DNA of 64,000 nucleotides from Hyperoplus lanceolatus (Eukaryota > Chordata > Actinopteri > Uranoscopiformes > Ammodytidae), in the NCBI GenBank assembly GCA_026929865.2, contig CM049398.1, positions 17,335,501 to 17,399,500 on the forward strand, given 5' to 3'. A program made the position numbers and the translations under genes. A model generated the notes under the pieces. It did no database searches and was not told the origin of the DNA. It saw only the letters and a program-made list of their open reading frames with translations. This document shows positions 21,256 through 33,525 of the stretch, in pieces (position 1 is the first letter of the stretch; every line of letters begins with the position of its first letter).

Positions 21256-22365
21256 AATCATTGACAAGGAATGTGTTTTACTGAGAGGGGCCAATGGTAA
21301 ATTTCTTCTGTCATTCAGAGAGTGACTGTGATGAGGAAGCGATGATCTTTGGTTTGATTCACACGCTTACAGGGCAGACCGGGACTTCAACTCACCACAG
21401 TGTACCTTAGCAGTTACAATGGGCCTCTTTTGCAAACAACCAAGAGAGCAGAGCAGGGAAAAGAAAAGTAACTTACTCAACTAAAGAACATACTGTATAT
21501 GTTTTAGGGAGGCCTTCTGTCTAAGAACTGGCCCTATATGTTATATTTACCCACATACATACATTCAACATTCATATGCATGAGTTATCTTCCAGACCTA
21601 CAGTACAGTTACCTGCAGTACATTCAAAATGTTATTTTCTAAACCACTGTTCTGTGTTCTGTCTATTCAGTCAACCTTCGAAAGCCGCATTACATGCTGG
21701 GGTTTTACAATATGTGCAGCGTTAAGCTTCTAAAATGTGAGGATGTGCTGCCTATCACTGTTTAAAATCATTAGAAATGCTTTCTCTGGGAAATAATCAT
21801 GAGCAGGTAAATGGCTGATAAGCGAAAATGAAACAGATACATGACAAGCAACAGGCAAGCAGGTGCATGGTTTTCATACGTAAATTGTGACTCTAAAAAC
21901 TAACCCATGTGACATGAAGGTACAATGTTTCAGGGGAAAGTCGGGCTTTTCCCCTCAAGAACTGACGTCAGATACAACCATGTCACTCTGTTAAGTGTGC
22001 ATCGTTTGATTGCGAGCACACACACACACACACACACACGCGCGCACACACACGCCCACGCCCACACACACACCCACACCCACACCAACACACGCCATTC
22101 AATCAGTCAAACAAACTCTCTTCTCCTATCTCTTCCTGTCACAAAGTCTGGCTCAATGTAGTATAACAAACAAATCTTCAAAAAGAGCAGGATATGCAGC
22201 ACAACAGATATCATGAAACACTGATTACAACGTTACAGCCACAGACTGCACTCTCTAACCATCAAATCTACATAAATCATGATTATTACTATGGCTGACA
22301 GAAGATATACATATGTAGTCACTGATAGTAATAAATAACCAAAAGAGACATGAGGAAATACCCAC
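20395..22365. other. intron 1, segment between exon 2 and candidate exon 1b
   Basis: This is mostly unique AT-rich sequence. It holds a (CA)n tract at about 21201-21252 and a CA tract with CGC interruptions at about 22017-22094. No conserved coding sequence is seen. Confidence 0.65.
21201..22094. repeat. two (CA)n microsatellites
   Basis: A pure CA tract of about 50 bp lies at 21201-21252. A second, with CGCGCG and CCCACG variant units, lies at 22017-22094. The sequence between them is not repetitive. Confidence 0.85.
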
Positions 22366-22476
22366 AATACTCAGCCGGTTGAAATTCGATCGCACTCGTT
22401 TGCTCTTTATTCGCTTCCTGAAGGTGATTTTACTCCTGAAGCTCATTGCTTCCATGAAAAAGCAGCAGAAAGTCCA
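22366..22476 (-). CDS. dock10: candidate alternative first (or cassette) exon of dock10, exon 1b
   Basis: In intron 1, 2 kb before exon 2, an ORF begins MEAMSFRSKITFRKR and continues IKSKRVRSNFNRLSI to an ATT|GTGGGT donor in phase 0. That is the phase needed to join exon 2. Coding would be 22366-22455 (30 codons), or 22366-22446 from the second ATG, which has G at -3. It is very basic, like the exon 1 peptide. A pyrimidine tract ending ATAG lies just upstream, so the exon could instead run to 22476 with an upstream non-coding exon; the resulting 111 bp is also a multiple of three. Human DOCK10 is known to have two isoforms with different first exons, which fits. No transcript evidence is available here. 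Confidence 0.6.
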
Positions 22477-25151
22477 CTATCATAGAGAAGAAAAAAAAGC
22501 TTAATTAAAAGTGATCTAAACAAAAAGGCACTTCGCAGGCATGTGCTCTATCAGAAGCAGAACTAACACTGAATGGGGTTTGTGAGTTTGTGTCAGCACA
22601 CGTGGATGTAGAGGAAGTTGATGTTTGATGGCCAACACACACTTCAGCAAGCACTCGCAACCACACACAAGCACACACACACAAAGAAAATCCCCCCCAG
22701 TTTTTCTACACTTCATACGCTCAGTGTCTCTTTATGACAATTCAGTAAGACATTGTAAGACACTGTAATCTGTATTTAAAAAAAAACAATGGTAACAGCT
22801 TGCGGACAGTCCTGCTCTACAGTATATCACTATAACACACTCAAAATCAAACTCCCAGCATTGTATATTCTTACGTCCAAAGTTATCACTGGCACACCAT
22901 CGACCCATAAACACACACACACATACATACAGTGTCTCGTCACAGTCACAATGCACACAAAAAAACATGCACAATTTACACAACGCAACAACATTCATAT
23001 ATTTGCCTATGAATACACAGACACTCACTTCCTCAGATGTAACCTCATAGCAGAACAGAGATCCGTACAAAAGGGAAACAACTCCTCACGGTACAACATA
23101 CTGGTATACCTTCTGTTAACACATTACACACTAAGGTGCTATCATTACGGTTTGGGCATAGACATGCAGATAGATACAGTTTAATTTTCTCCACCTCTCA
23201 ATGAAGTGTCGGAATTTTATTTATCGACTCCAGGGGGACCGAGGTGATTGGAATTGAACTTGTGGTGCTCACAGCTTGGCAAATAATGAGTTTAAAATAA
23301 ATCTCTTTCTAGAAACAGTGTCCTCGCTTCACCCTGGACAGTCTACAGAACACGCAGTCAACTGTTTTCTTACCGGGACCATTTCTTTGGTAGAAAGTAG
23401 TTCCTACACAAACTGTATAGTAATATAGTATATGGGACACCTTTTTTGAGAGACACTATTATTGAGGAAACGTCTTTGAGCTCACGTCAGTTAATTGCAG
23501 TTGCTTAATGTCAAGTATAATGTGACATTTCAGCCAATGGTGAGGTAAAAGTGCAAAAAATGGTTTCACATACGATGGAAACTGAGTGTCAAATGCAAAG
23601 GTTTAGTTTCTGTTTTGCATTGAGCTAGTGTACAAGGTACATGGGGGACAAGACATGACTAGGTAAAGCATTCATCTTAATGTACTCTGTGTGTCTTCCT
23701 TATTTAATAACTGTTAATAAGTCTTTGATGTTTTCGAATTTTCTAAGACAGTGAATCATAATTACGCTCCTGCACAACTGCACTCCTTCAAAGGCTACTT
23801 AGCGTCATGCAGCAATAAACAGCGGCTCAACCTACCTCCTCTTCTGTCACTCTTTCCTTCCCTCCGCTCTTACTTTCTTCTGCACCAGCTGCCTCGGCTG
23901 GCTCCATCCATCCATCCATCCATCCCTCCATCCCTCCCTCTCATCCCATCATTTCCTCGGTCATTTCATCAAACAATTTCTTAATTTCTCCTTCATTTGA
24001 TTCTCTGTGTCTGTCTGTGCCCTGCTCCCCTTGCTCTCATCTTATTAACAAATCTCTTTTTTTAAACATCTCTTTCACTCCTCCACTCCGCTGTTTCTCT
24101 CCCTCCCTCTTAGCAGGGGTGAGATGGAGTGGGTGTAGATGTTAGCAAACTACAACTGTGTGGAGGACACAAATAGAGCACTAGACTGGTCACTCACAGC
24201 ATGGCATCCCTCCAGCCTAACTGTGAACAGGGGGAGTAAGACAGAGGGAGAGGACGGAGGGCTCTCTGAATTAGTCCGAAGAAAAAGGGAATAGCAGAGA
24301 TGGATAGAAGACAACAATGGAGAGACATCGCAGGGTTCACCTCTTTGCGCATTAAGGCGCACAAGCTGGTCTGTGTCATTCTCAAGCACAGATTTAACGG
24401 CTTATCATGTTAGGAGAAAAGATGTGAGGAAAGTGTGACAGAAACAAAAGCGTGGGGGAGTGTGGATGAAGAGAAAGAGTGTGAAAGATTGATAGGGAGT
24501 AAGCGAGAGTTACAGAAAGGGGAAGAAGGGAGGGGGGACGGAGACAGCTGAGACAGCAGAGAGGAGAATAAACTAGACAGAAGCCATCTGCTGTACATCA
24601 CTATAGCGATATACAGGGTCTGGGGAGCGACACAGTGGGACTAATGGGGATTCATACTTCTGTCAGAAGTCACTTCTCTAAAGAAAACCAGCGTTATCAA
24701 CTATTTTAGAGGCTAATTTGAAGACATGTTGAGTAAGTGGTGAAAAGCATGTGTCATGCCAGTCTGTCTATTCTTTTGTGTGTCTGTTATTCTGCAAGAC
24801 CATAAGCAGCCCTTGTTCCGCAGTGAACGGACAAGCTATTCAACAAAATCACCCATTAACGGAAAACTAAACTAACCAATGATTCATAATTGGATGCCAA
24901 TCATGTCAAGAGGCCTCAAGAGATCAACACAAAAGAGGATAGACAATGGCCTAAGAGAGACTAGAGGATTTGCATTCTTTCCCTGACCACAGTGTCAGTG
25001 ACAGTAAGATAGACAGAGAAGCTTCAAGTGGGTATATGGGGTGAACTTCAGACAGCTAGGGGACTTACACTGTGTAGTGTTAGGCCATTGCTTGTCCAAG
25101 AAAATGCTTCCCTAACACCCATATCCACTCATAGACTCACCCATAGACTCA
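22477..25151. other. intron 1, unassigned segment
   Basis: There is no coding exon here that I can support. A CATC/CCATC tetranucleotide run (about 23904-23930) and purine-rich sequence at 24420-24560 are the only low-complexity features. Confidence 0.6.
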
Positions 25152-25155
25152 TTAA

Positions 25156-26064
25156 AGCGGCTACGAGTAACATTTAAATATCTTTTAAACGTTTTAAATG
25201 TTTCCTCTGATAATCATAAATTACCTTTAACAGCAAACGAGACCATCAGTGCAAAGAAAGACGTTTTTATATAGTTTTTATTACTGCTTTTGGTCTGGTC
25301 GCACACCCAGTCCGATTTTCGGTTCGCTCGTGCAGGCTCTATGGTCACATATCCTATTGGTCGCAGATTTCAGTGTGGCGCTGCAATGCAATTTGAGAAG
25401 CCTATACCTCCAGGTGAGGGAAGGGGAGTGGGAGCCTTGTTTGATACAGTTATTTGTTGTCATAATGACTGATAACGGGGCTGAACCATCAAAGAAAAAA
25501 AAGAGAATGCAATGAAGAAAAGCTAAAAGGGAGAGTGATATAGGCTACGGGCGGGACGAGGGCATTGTCAAGCAACGTGTATACAATGTCATGAGAGTGA
25601 AACTTGCTCCTAAATGAATACTCCTAAATGAATGAGTGGTTGGTACTAACACAAAGTTTGCTTTGCTTCACCATCATCAGATAACCATTATCTGAAAAAG
25701 TCATCAACAACACAAACACATTACCTCATTGTGATCCATACTAACTGCCGTCTCTCGTTTGACACGTAATCTTTCAGCTCCGTGAGAGAGAGTAGTTAGG
25801 TGACACTGCTGAATCAACTCATTGCAATCAGGTGTGTGTAGCACTGACTGGCATTAGTTGATGCAGTGTCAACACCACTCTCATGGAGCTGAAAAGAGTC
25901 CTCACACTTTCAACACACGGACATGCACTATATTGCTCCCTTCTCAGTTCACACTCGCACGCCTGGCATGAGCTAGAAAACAGCTTTGCGACAGCGGGCG
26001 TCGTAAAAATACTACCGCTTTTGTCCAAAGGGGACACCAACGTGCCATGTTACTCGTAGTGGCT
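25156..26064. mobile_element. TTAA-flanked DNA transposon, non-autonomous
   Basis: The ends are inverted repeats, AGCGGCTACGAGTAACAT on the left and ATGTTACTCGTAGTGGCT on the right, directly flanked by TTAA on both sides. The length is 909 bp. No transposase frame is visible inside. The TTAA target is used by piggyBac and Kolobok elements. The termini do not begin with CCC, so Kolobok or an unknown TTAA group seems more likely. It differs from the foldback TTAA family in this window. Confidence 0.78.
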
Positions 26065-26068
26065 TTAA

Positions 26069-28515
26069 GGAATCCTTGAAGTCATGGCTGCAATAAAGCC
26101 TATTTCACATTCTCCCAACTAAATCCCAGAGGTCTCTTTTAACAGTATTTCCTTTTATCCTGAAAAACACACTGTTACTATTTTTGCTTAGTTTATGATC
26201 TTAAAGCCACTTTCAAGAATCCCTCTCTTGACCAAACAGTGATGAGCAACAGAAGTCTGAATGTTCAAACATACTTGTTGCTGATGGATCATACTATAAT
26301 CAGTTTCAGGACGACATGTCGGCTCTTCAAGAAATGCCTTGACTACAGCTAGAAGATGTCACTCAGGCCAATAAGTTAAGAACAACTGACTGCTGGCAGC
26401 TAGCAGCTTTAGTCCATGCTCAGCTATGCATTTGACCCTACTGATCAATTCATTAATTGTTCAATGGATAGAAATCACAGGGTTGTTTTAAGTTTAATGA
26501 AATTATCCAAAAGAGAACATCAACAAGTTCATCAAAGCTGCTTTTGACCTTTGGAGATCCCCAGTGCTCGCACATATTCCTTTACAATTCTCTGCTTGGA
26601 AGCTGCCCCATGGTAATATTATACAGGTTATTACTTGTTATGCAGGTGACACACAGCTTTACTTATTCGCTTGGTTCTCCTTATATTTAGAAAACCCTAA
26701 ACCCCCTACAGGATATAATGCAATGGTATGTCCCAAAAACCTTTGACACCTGTGTAAATGACCACTACAAATTAGACATTGGATTTCTGTCATTAAGCAT
26801 GAAACAGTGCCACTAGTTTGAGGTAGTTTAGCTAGTTTTTAAAAAGGGTGACTTCTAAAAGGTAGCAAATGACTCCAAACATGAATGCATTTTAGAGTCT
26901 TTCAGGCCACTTAACCCTGGAAAAGTGCAGAAACCTTGGCATTGTTGTAGCGCTGATTAATCTCTTTTTCTGACATGGAAATATCGCATGCAAGATCAGC
27001 AAAATGCGAGTAAGTGCACTAGTTTCCTGTGCAGCTTGGCCTGATTATATCAGCACAAGCTCTTATACTTACAGTTCAAGAATCAGCAGGCAATCATGAC
27101 TTTGCACTGTAAACTATCATGGCTCTACTTTGCCACAGAGACTAGAAAGACTGGCACCAGGGGAGACGGGGAGTTTTATGGAGGGAAAGAGAGAAAAGGA
27201 GAAAGGGCGACTGTAAAGATCCCAACCCTGCCAAAACAAGAACATTTTTTCCACTGGGCTTACAGAAACCAGGGTCTTTCAGGGAATAAAAAAAAAATCT
27301 GGCCAACGCTAATGGATACAGATACCAAACAGATGGCTGACATGCAAAACTGTGCTGTAAAAAAAAGTCAGAAATGAGAAACACACATGCACTTTTATGT
27401 AAATCATTCACTGATTTCTCATCCAGTCATCCATTCTCTCATGCATTAATGCATTCATTCACTCGGTCAAACAAGTCTCATCCTCAATCTTATTCATGGT
27501 GCTGTTTGAACAGCTATTTTTATCATCTTCTCTGTGGGCCACATGAAGAGAAAGCAGATTTTTCCCACAGAAACTAGATTCCTCATGTCTGACCCCACCA
27601 CCCCTCCTCTATTCTCCCCCCTCCATTTCCGCCCTTCTGCCTCTCAGCTGTGAAGGGAAACAACCAGACCCCAATCATTGATCATAGAGCAAACTCTACA
27701 ACATAGAACAAGAAAGAGCCGGCAGGAGAGAAGAGAGAGAGTTTGACCAGTAAAGGCAGAGATGTAGAGAGAAAAAAAAGAATGGCAAATAAGAAAATAA
27801 ACATTAGAAAAAAAAGCTCCAAAACTAACAAGGCTAATTTAAAATGAACCAAAATATACATCCAAATATGATGCCACTGAGCACTCGATTACTCCACACC
27901 AGCATACTGTAGTCCCCTGCCCACACATGCGTTAGATAGAAGGTTAATAGGGAGCTGGAGGTACAGAAATGCTGGTTACCATTACAATGATGGTCAGAGG
28001 TGAGGTGGTAGTGGTGTAACCCTCTAGAGTGGGAGTAGCAGCATCCAGTGACATCTGGTCCTGTCGTGAACACATGTGACCGCAGTCGGCCCCGCCTACT
28101 GAGCGGAGGAGCAGGACCACACTGGCAGAACAACCCATAATGCACTGCTCCCGACTCCCAGTCCAGCCTGATCCCGTCCAGCAGTCTATGGCCTCACCCG
28201 ACCTGAGGTTCCTTCTGAATCCCAGTACAACCTGAGCCCGGCTGTCTTCCCTGATGACACAGTCCAGTTCAGTTGAGTCCAGTCAGCCCCCCCTGGTCCA
28301 GCCAGTGGTGCTGTGATGTGTTCAAGCCCAGTAGGATAAATTACATCCCATTATACTCTACCTCTCCATTGCCTTGCTTCACTTTAACCAGTCCGGCTTT
28401 TGAAAGCTCTCTGTGTTTTCCCTGCGCTGCTCTTTTCTCCAGTCCGCAGCTCCAAATGTTGCTGATCTTACACACTGGCAGCCTTACATGGCTCTCTCTC
28501 CCTCTCTCTTCCTCT

Positions 28516-28564
<49 letters not shown>

Positions 28565-28707
28565 ACTGCAGCTGTGCACGGTTCAGCTCAGCCCAGCCCA
28601 GCCCAGCTCACCCAACAAATCACAGCCTACAAAAGCTGTCAGCTGACCAGAACCAGCTGCTACGCACACGCACACACACACGCACACGCACACGCACACG
28701 CACACGC

Positions 28708-28780
<73 letters not shown>

Positions 28781-30437
28781 AACCTTCATAATTTTTCTGA
28801 TTTTCATTCTGCAGCACTCCCCTACACCATTTTTCTCCCAATCACACCAGTCCTTTGAAGTCAGAGCTCTGCTGGCTCTGTTAGCGCCTTTGCGGTTTGT
28901 GCACTGTCAAGTGCCAGCACGCTATCCCACACTCTGATTTGGTAAAATAAACTGTTCCTTTTTTTAAAGAAATGATCATAAAAAATGTTTGTACTTATGC
29001 AAATGCATGTGTTTGCAAAAGCAAATTCTGCCTAATGTTCCAGACTTGAGGTTGGCAGAATGTCTGTGAGGCTGTAGGGAGAGTGTGAGGGAGTGTTGAG
29101 GGGGGCTATTGAACGAAAAGTGGAGAGTGGGCGGCTTTGCAACTGAAGCGTGCATGTTGAGTTTTAGGACTGTAGAGCTAACGTCAAACTCCCCTGACTT
29201 TGGATGAGCACATAAACAGGCAACATGATAGTTAACTGGGCTTTGGTGAGTCTAAAAGCAAGTGTTTCAAGTATTCCATTACATCAGTTCTGATGTCAAC
29301 ACTTGTCACTTTAACCACCCTAACTGTACTCATTTCACAGTGACATATGCTCTTGCTTTATTCTTCATGTTTCATTTCCACTGCGTGGCTGAACAGAAAG
29401 AAATAAATGTGCATTCTGAGAACAGAATGGCTTTCATATGTTTTTGTAGTTTGAGATCCTTCTCATTATAAAATTCCCCTTGCTCTCTCTTCTAGAGGTT
29501 TTCCAGCACAGAGATTTGAGAAAGATATGGACTTAGCACCAGTTATGTCACACAAAGGTTCCTGAGGGGATGATCTGAAGCCTGGATTTTGATCCAGAAA
29601 CATTGATCAAGGGGAGGGATTTGAAGCAAACAAGAACAAAAACACTGAATGTAACATGCAGAGACATCTGTCAATCAAACACCACCACCATAAGCATAGT
29701 CCTCTATTAAGTCTTAATATTTCCTCGTTGGAACAATGGTGGTCAAAATCACCGCCAAGACACACACTAGAGTAGAGCAAATAACTTCAGACCCGAAAGT
29801 AACATGAACCTTTTTTTTTTCAACAACTTGTTTTGATGGAACCTGCATTCAGAAACTATAGAGAATGCAAGTCTGCACATCTTATTCTGTAAATGCATGC
29901 ATGGTGAGAGGTGCCTTAAACAGAGAGCATTAACACAAATAAACACAAAACATGCAAATGCAGCAGGTCCCAAAGCATCAGCGAAATAGAAACCAATTAC
30001 CCACACACGGGGTCATTTGACAGGAATATTATACACATTTGACCTGCAATACATACATCATTTAGCTCTGTGTGTACACCGGTTTCAAAGGTTGTCTGTG
30101 GATCTGTAATCAAGTGACACATAATGCTCAGGTCCAGACATTTGCACACTCTTGACTCCCTGCAGAGAGGAGGAAGTAGCCATGGTGATGTTGTTAGGTC
30201 ACAATTAAGGTCCTTAGTGTCCATGTGGATGTGGCAGAGAATCCCTCCCACCGCCCACATAAATGCTCCTTATTATAATGCTTTACACAGCTAAATATAA
30301 ACAGCACAACAAGCACAAAACACGCAGAAAGAGGCATGCATCGCTATTCCTCTACCACACAGTGTACAAATACCCACTCAGCAGGAGATGATATGATGAG
30401 TGCATATGACCAGTGCAATGTACTAAGCGGAGAGAGG

Positions 30438-30477
<40 letters not shown>

Positions 30478-33400
30478 ATCCTTAACCGCACCCCCCAACG
30501 CCTCCAAAAACCACTGCATCTCACCAAAGGGCTCTTCAGTGCAACATGTCTGATAGTAGCAGCTTAAACACACAGAAAAACACAGAGATGGGCTTTGTTT
30601 GTATGCCAGGCCTCCACAATGGTCCTGTCATGCAAATATGCCCACACAAACATGCCCTGTAGATGCCAGCAAAGTCCCCATGTTACAATAGCACGCTTGG
30701 TGCTGTGCTCATTTCAAACACAGACTAAAGCACAATGCCGGCCGCTGCACGTAGGTTTCCATCCACATGTGCATCAAGAGAGGGTAACAAGATAAGACAA
30801 TGTAAAGGGCAACAATAACACTTCTGAATTTATGTTATTTTTCCGTCCGCACACATTGTGAGGCTAATTTCTCAGCTAGACCTTGTAACAGTGGGTGGCA
30901 AGGATATGCTGAAGCTGTCTTTGCACTTTGTCCAAACACAAATTGCACTGTAATTGTCCTGTTACTGTACATTCACAAAATATCTTTCAGCACATTCACT
31001 GCATCGCATTATGAAGCTTACTCTAAGGCTCTTTATCTTGACTTTGGATAAATGTAATAATTCATTTATTTTTAAGGACAAATGCAAAATGTTAACAAGA
31101 AAAAGAGTACTTGGAAACATACTTGATATCACAAGAGATGCAGTGAGTGTATGTTGGGTTTAACTGTGTTGTTCAGGGATGAAGCCTGATCACACCACAT
31201 TCATGCTTTAAGTCATGCGCCCATGATGTTATGTGTTATGTACTGTAGCCATCAATTAAATAAACAATGCCGTCTTAATGCAGAGCCAGGGGGGTTAATT
31301 GAGGAGAAGTTAGAATAGCTATAATCTTCTATGCCTTTTGTTCGTTTTGTTGGAGCCCTTTTTTGTTTCACTTTGCCTTCCTTTCAAAAAACGAATGTGA
31401 GGTAGAGAGATGAATTTAAAGCAAAAACACCCGAGGCAACTTTCCAGCGAATGAGGCATAGTGTGTTGAATTAGTGATGAGGACTTTTACCCTTCCATGA
31501 AGATGGGAATGAGGAAGCTACTAGCCCTGTGTGGTTAATGTAGACACAGACACAGGAGATGATACAGTGGCAAGCAGCCTCAGCTCCCAAAACACCTGTC
31601 CTTGTATTTGTTGAGTCAGTTAGGAGAATAAATAAATTACACAATGACAATGGAGAACAAAAGTCTATGAGGATAGTGTCACATCCCCCGGGCAAAACCA
31701 AAAGCAGACGCTCCAACCCGCACACAGTTGAAGGTAATGATCTGCTCTTCAGTTATTCTATCTCCATTTTTCCCCTCTGTCACTCCCTTTTTTATTGTCA
31801 ATTCATTATTAATCAGTAACTCTAATTTCCTATTTCTGAGCTCCTTTGGACACATAATAAATGCCATCCACTATAACAGCAACCTTGGCAATGCTTTTTT
31901 TGTGTATCTTGTTTTACAAATTCCTAGAAAGCAACTTAAACTTGTGGGTATAAGTTAATGTAAAATGGTGCTATTAGTCATTGGAACACTTTGTTATAAT
32001 GTGCTAGTTTTTACTGTGACTTACTGTAGTTACGTTGACAATACAAAAGCAAAGTTGAGATGTAGTTCCAAGAAAGAACTATGGAAAGAAGTGACCTTTT
32101 ATTTACTTACTTATTTTGTATGTTGAGCGAGCTGAGTGACCCTGTGTGTTACCAGTTCAAAATTGTATCTGTTTACCCAAATGATAGAGAAAACTTTGCA
32201 CTGTAAAAAAACAAGCATTCTCTTTGTTTACAGTATGTGCGCACCTTTACTGTAGTGTACTGGGCTACTGTGTCGGACTGGGGTTGAAGTTGTGTGTAAG
32301 TCTGAACCTCTGTAAGTGATGACATCATCAGGGTGTACCGGGTAGTGTACTGGCATCATATGTGGAGTTAATGTCTTCCAGCTGTTCAGCTACAGTCTCA
32401 GTTCCCGGCAGGAAGCATTACCCTGCTGAAAGAGTGGCGGTAACAAACCGTAGATTAGCAGGGGTTTTGATGTCTGCATGCTGCATGCATACACTTGTAA
32501 GTTAACTATAAAGACAAAAGAGAGACATGAGCCATTTTACTGACTTCAAACACCTCAACCAACTAGGCCAAGTACGGGAACCACAGTCCATTAAAAAACT
32601 CCATGTAAGCAGTTAGTTCTGCTATAGTTAGGTTCCCCGTAGTGCTGGAGGCTGACTCATGGCAGCGCTGTGATGTGGTGCAGAGCTCCACTGAGTTTAC
32701 TTGGGAAAACACTCTTCTGTTCCCATGGTGACCACAACAGGAAGGATGCTGTCACTCAAGGGTAGAGGGTTCTCAGCAAACTACGGCTTGGCCCCTGGCA
32801 CTCACAGAGCAACATGAGGGGCCACGGGGTCAACCTCTTTCTGGCTTCACTAGCCTCCTGTTTTCACACAGGACACACACATGCAGTGTTTCTCTGTGTT
32901 GTACTGCAGAAATGGAGAAATTGAACAGAAAAAAATAACTGAGCGGTTCAAAGAAAATGTTGCTAGGGACGATAATAGTGTCACTACCCGATGTGCTGTT
33001 CTCAGTAAAACCTCAGCCTGCAGATGCAACACCACAACTTGTGCACAAACAGGAAGACAGACAAGATGTAAGCTGAGCCCTTTATTATTATTTTTTTTTT
33101 TACCTGATTCACTGCGGTACTATAGAGAGATCTATCTGATGAAACCACAATCAAAATTGTCTGGCTTAGAAGGGTTAAGAGAAAGTGTTTCAATGGAAAA
33201 AATCCCCTGTTCCTGTACCTGTCAGAGCCGGTGATGTTTTTCCAGGTGGTTGTTTACATTTATGGTGTTACCCTGCTGTGCTGCAGCTGTGGCAAAAACA
33301 TTGCTTCGGAAAGAATGTGCTTTTGAAACTGAAAGAGCTCCACACAACAGATGTATTGTTATCTTCTGTTCAAATGCAACATTGCTCATTTTGAACCAGC

Positions 33401-33494
33401 GTTTTTTTCAGTTTCTCTTTATTCTGACTCATTCCGGTTTTGATTTTCTTGATCCTTCAAAGTTTTTTTTTTTAAACTTTGTTACTTTTCTGTG

Positions 33495-33525
<31 letters not shown>

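Noticed and set aside
27944-28138. 64-codon minus-strand frame starting MGCSAS, considered as another alternative first exon with a possible myristoylation start
   Set aside because: A weak phase-0 GTAATG donor exists, but there is no basic DOCK-like N-terminus, no further support and the composition looks random.
28273-28791. 172-codon plus-strand frame rich in Ser, Thr and His
   Set aside because: About half is CA microsatellite and the rest is on the antisense strand of intron 1 without a conserved domain.
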